DNA from: Catenulispora rubra
Lineage (GTDB): Bacteria > Actinomycetota > Actinomycetes > Streptomycetales > Catenulisporaceae
Assembly (NCBI RefSeq): GCF_015356825.1
Contig: NZ_JAACYW010000061.1
Span: forward strand, 1 to 46,796
Length of the DNA stretch: 46,796 bases
Reading direction: 5' to 3'
The position numbers and the translations under genes are program-made. The notes beneath the pieces were generated by a model, which saw nothing but the letters and a program-made list of their open reading frames with translations, had not been told where the DNA came from and did no database searches. Below are positions 7,452-12,843 of this stretch, one piece after another. Each line of letters begins with the position of its first letter. The stretch's first letter is position 1.

Positions 7452-9236
7452 ATGGCCTTCGAGCTGACCGGCTACCGGAACCTCGGCGACGCGTTCGCCG
7501 CGCGCGTCGCCCAAAACCCCGACAAGACCGCGGTCACCATCTACCGCGACTCCACCGAGGCCGTGCACGAAAGCCTCAGCTACGCCGAACTCGCCCGCCG
7601 GGCCGGCCTGCGCGCCGCCGACCTGGCGCAGCACCTGGCCCCCGGTGAGCGCGTTCTCATCGCGCTGCCCACCGGCACCGAGTTCGTCGAGCTCTACCTC
7701 GCCTGCCTGCTGGCCGGTGTCACCGCCGTGCCCGCCCCGCCGGCGACCGGCTCCGCCGGCGCCGCCCAGCGCGTCGCCGCGATCGCCGCGGACTGCGCAC
7801 CCGGACTGGTCTTCGGCACCGCCGGGGACTTCGACACCCTCACCGAGCGCTTCCACGCGCAGGGCCTGGGCCACCTCCCCGTCCGGGCCGCCGCCCCCGT
7901 GCCGGCCGGTGAGGCACCCCCCGCGGCGCTCCACGGCCGCCACACCGACCAGGACGCCCTCGCCGTCCTCCAATACAGCTCCGGCTCCACGGGCACCCCG
8001 AAGGGCGTGATGCTCGCCCACCGGAACGTCCAGGCGAACCTCGCGGCCCTGAGCTCCTTCATGGGGGGCCTGAGCGATGACGACTCGTTCGGCAGCTGGC
8101 TGCCGCTGCACCACGACTTCGGTCTCTTCTTTCAGCTCAGCTGCGCACTCTTCCATGGCGCGACAACGGTCCTGATGCCGCCGATGGCGTTCGCCCGCAG
8201 GCCCGTCGAATGGTTCCGGATGATGAACGAATTCCGGACCACCGCCAGCTCCGCCCCCAACTTCGCGTACGGCACCGCGCTGCGCCTCATCAAGGACGAA
8301 CAACTCGACGGGCTCGACGTGTCACCGCTGCGCTTCTTGTGCAACGGCTCCGAGCCGATCCACGCCCCCACCATCGCCGCGTTCACCAAGCGGTTCGCCC
8401 CCATCGGCCTGCGCCCCGAAGCCGTCGTCGCCGGCTACGGCTTGGCCGAAGTCACCGTCTACGCCAGCGGCACTGCCATGACGCGTCAGCCGACTGTCCT
8501 GGTCGTCGACCCCCAGCGTCTCGCCGACGCCGACCACCCCGCGCTGGTTCCCGCCCATGACGGCCGCGGCAAGGAGATCACCGGCGTCGGACTCCCCGAG
8601 GGCTTCGACGTCCTCATCGTCGACCCCGCCACCCTGTGCCCCCTGCCCGCCGGCGAGGTCGGCGAGATCTGGCTGCGCGGCGACAGCGTCGGCCGGGGCT
8701 ACTGGGACAAACCCGACCTCACCGCCCGCACCTTCCACGCCCGTCCCGCCGGCGCTGACGACACCGGACCCGGCTGGCTGCGCACCGGCGACCTGGGCGC
8801 CCTGGCGGACGGCGAACTGTTCATCACCGGCCGGCTCAAGGAGGTGATGATCGTCCATGGCCGCAACCTCTACCCGCACGACCTCGAAAACGAGGCGCGC
8901 GCAGCCCACCCCGCGCTGGAGAGGTTCGTCGGCGCCGCCTTCGGCGTCCAGGCCCCCGACGAGCGGATCGTGCTGGTGCACGAGGTCGGCCCGACCGTAT
9001 CGGCCGAGGAACTGCGCGCCGCCGCGGCAGCCGTCATCCGCCGCCTCACCGCCGCCACCGGTGCGCCGGTCCGCAACGTCCTGCTGGTGCGGCGCGGCAG
9101 CGTCGACCGCACCACCAGCGGCAAGATCCGCCGCGCCGCGATGCGCGATCGCTTCCTGGCCGGCGCGATCACCGCCGTGCACACCGAACTCGAACCGGCA
9201 GTACGGCGGTTGACCGCAGGAGCCGAAACCCTGTGA
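7452..9236 (+). CDS. Fatty acyl-AMP ligase (FAAL)
   Basis: The 594-residue protein belongs to the ANL adenylate-forming superfamily. It has the phosphate-binding loop YSSGSTGTPKGV (about 178-189), the FAAL-type segment SWLPLHHDFGLFF, GYGLAEVTVY, TGDLGAL and the C-terminal lysine region TTSGKIRRAAM. The SWLPLxHDxGL and LCNGSEPI stretches are typical of FadD32/FAAL proteins rather than CoA ligases. FAALs convert a fatty acid to acyl-AMP and pass it to a carrier protein, which in NRPS clusters installs the lipid tail. No separate acyl carrier gene is visible here, so the acceptor must be upstream or elsewhere. ATG 7452 was chosen because AGGGGGAAG immediately precedes it; an in-frame GTG at 7398 has no such site. 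Confidence 0.93.
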   Translation: MAFELTGYRNLGDAFAARVAQNPDKTAVTIYRDSTEAVHESLSYAELARRAGLRAADLAQHLAPGERVLIALPTGTEFVELYLACLLAGVTAVPAPPATGSAGAAQRVAAIAADCAPGLVFGTAGDFDTLTERFHAQGLGHLPVRAAAPVPAGEAPPAALHGRHTDQDALAVLQYSSGSTGTPKGVMLAHRNVQANLAALSSFMGGLSDDDSFGSWLPLHHDFGLFFQLSCALFHGATTVLMPPMAFARRPVEWFRMMNEFRTTASSAPNFAYGTALRLIKDEQLDGLDVSPLRFLCNGSEPIHAPTIAAFTKRFAPIGLRPEAVVAGYGLAEVTVYASGTAMTRQPTVLVVDPQRLADADHPALVPAHDGRGKEITGVGLPEGFDVLIVDPATLCPLPAGEVGEIWLRGDSVGRGYWDKPDLTARTFHARPAGADDTGPGWLRTGDLGALADGELFITGRLKEVMIVHGRNLYPHDLENEARAAHPALERFVGAAFGVQAPDERIVLVHEVGPTVSAEELRAAAAAVIRRLTAATGAPVRNVLLVRRGSVDRTTSGKIRRAAMRDRFLAGAITAVHTELEPAVRRLTAGAETL

Positions 9237-9292
9237 CGCCCACCCGCACCGGCACCGCACGCGGGATCGTGAACCGGTTCGCGTGGATGTAG

Positions 9293-9481
9293 GCCAGCGC
9301 CGCGCGACTCTTCGACGACACCCCCGCAGGTCCGCTGATGCGCGCTCTGATCGCCGACGCCCAGTCCCAGGACGAGATCGCCACGGCCATCCGCGAGCAG
9401 TGGCTGCGCCCGCGCCGCGCCGTCGCCGCGGACCTGATCCGGCGCGGCGTGGCAGAGGGCGTCACCGGACTGCGGCGCTAG
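9293..9481 (+). pseudogene. TetR-family regulator, C-terminal domain fragment
   Basis: After an in-frame stop at 9290-9292, an open stretch of 62 codons encodes ASAARLFDDTPAGPLMRALI followed by an Ala-rich helix with WLRPRRAVAADLIRRGVAEG, ending at TAG 9479-9481. The GPLxRALIADAQ...RRAVAADLIRRGVAEG pattern is the ligand-binding C-terminal domain of TetR repressors. No helix-turn-helix region exists upstream in any frame and there is no ribosome site, so this is a remnant. The rest of the 330-bp gap between the acyl-AMP ligase and the hydrolase holds nothing I recognise. Confidence 0.6.
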
Positions 9482-9567
9482 AAGGCTATGAAGATCTTGG
9501 GCGCTGATACCCAGAAGGCATCACACGAGCTCAAGAAGGTATTGGACTGGCATGCGAGGGGCGAATC

Positions 9568-10305
9568 ATGCTGGTTGAACACAGCCGAGTGTCACGGCCT
9601 GCGCCGGACGATGAATCGAGCACGTACATGAGCAGCTATGAACGAGACCGCGCCGGTTCGCTCGACGCCGACGCTGTGCTGTGGTCGGCTCCGGAAGAGG
9701 AACGGGCGGGGCGGCCGTTGCTGGTCCTGATGCACGGCTGGAGCTACGACGAGACGCACCTGTACGAACTGCTGGAACCGCGGCTTCGCGACGAGATCGT
9801 CGTCGCGTCGCTGCGGGCACCGGTCGCCGAAGCCGGCGGATTCGCCTGGTTCCCGAGCAGGGGCAACCCGATCGGCGATCCGCAGCCGACTGTGGCGAAC
9901 GCCAGAACCGACGCGGTCCTGAGGTGGTTGGACGGCCAGCCCGTGTTCTCCTCGATCGGCCTGGGCGGCTTCTCTCAGGGGGGCGCCATGGTCCTGCAAC
10001 TGATCCGGCGCGAGCCCAGGCGTTTCGCGTACGGCGTCCAGTTCGCGGGCTTCGTGGTGGACGACGTCCAGCCCGGTGATGCCGATCTGGCCACGCTCCG
10101 CCCGCCGGTCTTCTGGGGACGCGGTGCGCGCGACGGGGTGATCCCCGAGTCGGCGATCGAGCGGACGTCGATGTGGATGGGGCGGCATACCGATGCCGCA
10201 GTCCGGATCTACCCGCGACTGAGCCACGATGTGGCCGGTCAGGAGATCGACGACGCGGTGGCGTTCGTTCGTTCCCATGCGCTCGCCCTCGATGACTGTA
10301 ACTGA
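9568..10305 (+). CDS. Alpha/beta hydrolase, phospholipase/carboxylesterase type
   Basis: The 245-residue protein has the oxyanion loop LMHGWSYDET (about 54-63), the nucleophile elbow GGFSQGGAM (Ser about 134), the acid in ARDGVIPES and the histidine in RLSHDVAG, the full triad of the YpfH/carboxylesterase 2 family. Such enzymes hydrolyse small esters or act as acyl-thioesterases in the cytosol; no signal peptide is visible. ATG 9568 follows GAGGGG at good spacing. A later ATG at 9628 is possible but without a ribosome site. The early codons contain GGTTGAACAC (9573-9582), the motif repeated before the acyl-AMP ligase. Its stop overlaps the dyad in front of the Rrf2 gene, 24 bp away, so the two genes may be transcribed together. 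Confidence 0.85.
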   Translation: MLVEHSRVSRPAPDDESSTYMSSYERDRAGSLDADAVLWSAPEEERAGRPLLVLMHGWSYDETHLYELLEPRLRDEIVVASLRAPVAEAGGFAWFPSRGNPIGDPQPTVANARTDAVLRWLDGQPVFSSIGLGGFSQGGAMVLQLIRREPRRFAYGVQFAGFVVDDVQPGDADLATLRPPVFWGRGARDGVIPESAIERTSMWMGRHTDAAVRIYPRLSHDVAGQEIDDAVAFVRSHALALDDCN

Positions 10306-10314
10306 TATGGTTAC
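10298..10314. promoter_or_regulatory. Rrf2-type operator, copy 1 (GTAAC-N7-GTTAC)
   Basis: GTAAC at 10298-10302 and GTTAC at 10310-10314 form a perfect dyad with a 7-base spacer, overlapping the hydrolase stop codon and 16 bp before the Rrf2 start. An identically built dyad precedes the MBL gene, which argues that the intervening regulator binds both. Confidence 0.7.
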
Positions 10315-10329
10315 GTCAGGAGGATGGAT

Positions 10330-10761
10330 GTGGGAGCGAACAGCAGGCTCACGATCGCCGCGCACGCCCTGGCCTGGATCGGCCTGAACGAGCGGATGGG
10401 CGGCGAGGTGGCCACCTCGGAGCAGATCGCGAACAGCGTCAACACCAATCCGGTCGTGATCCGGCGGCTGCTGGGCGACCTGCGCGAGGCCGGGCTCGTC
10501 GAGTCACGGCGCGGCGCGGGGGCCGGCTGGCGTCTGCGGCGTGCGCCAGAGTCGATCAGCCTGGCCGAGGTGTATGAGGCTGTGGAGGAAGCCCCCCTGT
10601 TCGCCATGCATTCGGCGACTCCGAACCAGAACTGTCCGGTCGGCCACGGCATCGGCACCGCGCTGGGGCCGGTGTACGACGGCGCAGAGCAAGCTCTGCG
10701 GGCGCAGTTGGCCCGTACCAGCGTGGCCGATGTACTGCGCGATTCCGTAGCCGCGCCCTAG
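10330..10761 (+). CDS. Rrf2-family transcriptional regulator
   Basis: The 143-residue protein opens with NSRLTIAAHALAWIGLNERM, the typical Rrf2 start, followed by a winged helix with SEQIANSVNTNPVVIRRLLG as recognition region and a wing GAGAGWRL. The C-terminal half (about 70-143) is a dimerisation helix. Only one cysteine is present (NQNCPVG), so it cannot hold the three-Cys Fe-S cluster of IscR/NsrR; it resembles the YwnA/HypR-like group, some of which sense oxidants or electrophiles by cysteine. I prefer GTG 10330 because AGGAGG at 10318-10323 is 6 bases upstream; the in-frame ATG at 10324 directly abuts that site. Dyads in front of this gene and of the MBL gene suggest autoregulation and control of the neighbour. 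Confidence 0.9.
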   Translation: MGANSRLTIAAHALAWIGLNERMGGEVATSEQIANSVNTNPVVIRRLLGDLREAGLVESRRGAGAGWRLRRAPESISLAEVYEAVEEAPLFAMHSATPNQNCPVGHGIGTALGPVYDGAEQALRAQLARTSVADVLRDSVAAP

Positions 10762-10772
10762 CGCCAAGCTCG

Positions 10773-10793
10773 GTAACCCGCAACCCGTAACCC
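10773..10793. repeat. Three tandem heptamers before the MBL gene
   Basis: GTAACCC, GCAACCC and GTAACCC follow each other without gaps, 22 bp before the second GTAAC dyad. They share the GTAAC core of the dyad and may be extra half-sites or a spacing element. Confidence 0.55.
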
Positions 10794-10815
10794 GGTTCTT
10801 TGCACACCCTTTGTT

Positions 10816-10832
10816 GTAACAAGAGTTGTTAC
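10816..10832. promoter_or_regulatory. Rrf2-type operator, copy 2 (GTAAC-N7-GTTAC)
   Basis: GTAAC at 10816-10820 and GTTAC at 10828-10832 repeat the architecture of 10298-10314 exactly, with different spacer bases. It sits 19 bp before the MBL-fold gene, within the probable promoter, as expected for a repressor site. Confidence 0.7.
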
Positions 10833-10851
10833 TACTGATCGAGGAGCATCC

Positions 10852-11694
10852 ATGAACACGCTGCAGTACTCCGTCTACGTGGCACCGTCCAAGCCTGCGG
10901 TCTCCGACGATCTGCCGCCGGGTGAGGCGCGGCGAATGTGGTCGCCCACCTCGTCGACCCTGATCTTCGGTGAACATGACGCGGTGCTGGTGGACCCTCT
11001 GATGACCATCGAGGAGTCCCGCGCGCTGGCCGGCTGGGTGGCCGCGACCGGCAAGAACCTCACCACGATCTACATCACCCACGCGCACGGCGACCACTTC
11101 TTCGGCGCCCCGGCGATCCTCGACCGCTTTCCCCGCGCCAGGCTCGTAAGCACGCCCCGCGTCGCCGAGCTGATGGAGGTCCAGTACGGCCCGCGGTGGT
11201 TCGACGGGTTCTGGGATCCGCGCTTCCCCGGCCAGATCTCGGGAGACCACGTCACCGCCGAACCCTTGGCCGGCGATGTCATCGAGCTGGAAGGCGAGCA
11301 GCTGCGCGCGATCGAACTGGGGCACACCGACACCGACAGCGCCAGCGCCCTGCACGTGCCCTCGATCGGCCTGGTCGTGGCCGGCGACGCCGTGTACGGC
11401 GATGTGCACCTGTACCTCGCCGAGTCCAAGGGCACCGGACGCCGCGACTGGCTCGACGCGCTGGACGTCATCGAGCGGCTGGCGCCCACCGCCGTCGTCT
11501 CCGGTCACAAGCGCGACGGCGACCCGGACAGCCCCGCGGACATCGCCCGCACCCGCGGCTACATCCAGGACTTCGACACCGCCGCCGGGAACGCGACCGG
11601 CTACCTGGACCTGTACGAGGAGATGCTCGCCCGCCACCCCGACCGGATCAACCGCGGCGTGTTGTGGAACTCCGCGAAGGCCGTCATGGCGTGA
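10852..11694 (+). CDS. MBL-fold metallo-hydrolase, predicted Rrf2 target
   Basis: The 280-residue protein carries the metal motif ITHAHGDHFFG (H77, H79, D81, H82), a later GHTDTDSA histidine, a GDAVYGD aspartate and a SGHK histidine, which together form the two-metal site of the metallo-beta-lactamase fold. It is not a typical class B beta-lactamase; relatives are broad-specificity hydrolases or detoxification enzymes, and no substrate can be inferred. No signal peptide is seen. GAGGAG stands before ATG 10852. The GTAAC-N7-GTTAC dyad upstream and the adjacent Rrf2 gene suggest induction by the signal the regulator senses. Two hairpins follow the stop. Confidence 0.9.
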   Translation: MNTLQYSVYVAPSKPAVSDDLPPGEARRMWSPTSSTLIFGEHDAVLVDPLMTIEESRALAGWVAATGKNLTTIYITHAHGDHFFGAPAILDRFPRARLVSTPRVAELMEVQYGPRWFDGFWDPRFPGQISGDHVTAEPLAGDVIELEGEQLRAIELGHTDTDSASALHVPSIGLVVAGDAVYGDVHLYLAESKGTGRRDWLDALDVIERLAPTAVVSGHKRDGDPDSPADIARTRGYIQDFDTAAGNATGYLDLYEEMLARHPDRINRGVLWNSAKAVMA

Positions 11695-11789
11695 ATCGCC
11701 GTTGCCCGCGAGGGATCGATCGGTGCTCCCACGGGGCCGTGCAGGTTTCGCTCGACGGGGATGCGTCAGGCGCGGTCCCACCCGGGCAC

Positions 11790-11819
11790 GGCCTGCCAGA
11801 CCCGGGTATTCGGCAGGCC
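11790..11819 (+). terminator. Hairpin after the MBL gene
   Basis: GGCCTGCC (11790-11797) pairs perfectly with GGCAGGCC (11812-11819) around a 14-base loop, 95 bp beyond the MBL stop. It may act as a first terminator before the stronger hairpin at 11869. Confidence 0.45.
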
Positions 11820-11868
11820 TAGTGTCCGACCGGCGAGATGATCGAAACCGGACGCAACCAGCGCAAAA

Positions 11869-11899
11869 CCTTCCGTTCCGCGAGGTGCGGAGCGGAAGG
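11869..11899. terminator. Bidirectional hairpin between convergent genes
   Basis: A 13-bp stem with one G-T wobble (CCTTCCGTTCCGC against GCGGAGCGGAAGG) and a 5-base loop lies between the MBL gene and the minus-strand secreted protein, 20 bp past the stop of the latter. The A-rich flank upstream gives a T tract for minus-strand transcripts. Confidence 0.75.
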
Positions 11900-11919
11900 C
11901 CTGATTGAACAGCGGAACC

Positions 11920-12696
11920 TTAAAGCTGCGTCAGCGCGGCGACCGCGATCGGTCGGCTGGTGTGCACGGCGGCGTTGGTCATCGCGGTGTTGTACAGCTC
12001 CTGGCCCGGGGGGCGGCCGTGGTAGAGCCGTCCGGCCGTGCCGACGTCGCCGTTGTAGGCGGTGCAGTCGACTTCCATGGTTTCGACGGTGTCGTTGTAC
12101 CAGGTGCAGTTCGCGTCGGTGATCACGCGGTTGATGTCGGCGTTCTCAGCGTCGATCAGGACCGCGCGCAGCCCGGGGGTGGTCAGGCCGGCGTAGGCGC
12201 GAGCGATCATGGCCAGCGGGCCTTCGATGTTCACCGCGAAGCCGAGTTTGTCGATCGCGCCCTCGTCGGTGACGGTGTTGAGCAGGCTGTCGGCTTCGGT
12301 GGCGCAGGAGGTGGCGTTCATCGCGAAGGTCTGGAGAGCGGTCGGGGTCAGGGCCGGCATGTCGGCGTAGTCGATAACGGTGGCGTTGGCGCAGCCCTGG
12401 ACGTCGGCGGCGGCGACCAGGTCGATCTGCGAGATGATCGCGTTCTGCGCCGAGTTGATCGCGTTGATGATCTCGGTGGTCGCCTGTTGGAGGGTGATGC
12501 CGTTGCTGCCGCCGCTGAAGTACTGCTGATAGATGCTGTAGATCTTCTGGATGACCGCGATCACGGCGGTGACATCGGCGGGGCGGGCCGGCGCGGGGTT
12601 GCGCACCGCGGCACTCGCCGCGCCCGCCCCAGCCGGAACGGCGAGCGCGCCGGCCAGCAGTACCGCGGTGACCGTGCGAACCAATCGTTTCCTCAT
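11920..12696 (-). CDS. Secreted protein of unknown function
   Basis: The 258-residue protein starts MRKRLVRTVTAVLLAGALAV followed by an Ala-rich cleavage region, a clear Sec signal peptide. ATG 12696 was chosen because GAAGGG precedes it and the signal sequence begins there; the frame extends 40 codons upstream without signal character. The mature part begins with a mostly helical stretch (VTAVIAVIQKIYSIYQQYF, then alternating Ile/Ala heptads, about 40-90), which could be a coiled coil or amphipathic bundle. Four cysteines (GCANAT, SCATE, NCTWYND, DCTAYNG) could make two disulfides outside the cell. I recognise no catalytic motif or domain. It lies 147 bp downstream of the STAND regulator on the same strand, so it could be its target or co-transcribed. 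Confidence 0.8.
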   Translation of the reverse strand: MRKRLVRTVTAVLLAGALAVPAGAGAASAAVRNPAPARPADVTAVIAVIQKIYSIYQQYFSGGSNGITLQQATTEIINAINSAQNAIISQIDLVAAADVQGCANATVIDYADMPALTPTALQTFAMNATSCATEADSLLNTVTDEGAIDKLGFAVNIEGPLAMIARAYAGLTTPGLRAVLIDAENADINRVITDANCTWYNDTVETMEVDCTAYNGDVGTAGRLYHGRPPGQELYNTAMTNAAVHTSRPIAVAALTQL

Positions 12697-12843
12697 CACA
12701 AAACCCTTCGACGCGGGGTGGGACCGCCGAGGCGAGGCGGTGCGCCGGTGGCGACGCGTGACCATGGTGGGGTCCGCGAACCGGTCGAGCGGGGAATTCC
12801 GCACGCGGCCGGACAACGCCGAAAATCGACGAAGACAGCAGCC

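Noticed and set aside
7213..7467. Plus-strand frame before the acyl-AMP ligase
   Set aside because: Arg/Pro-rich shadow-like composition, no ribosome site, overlaps the ligase start.
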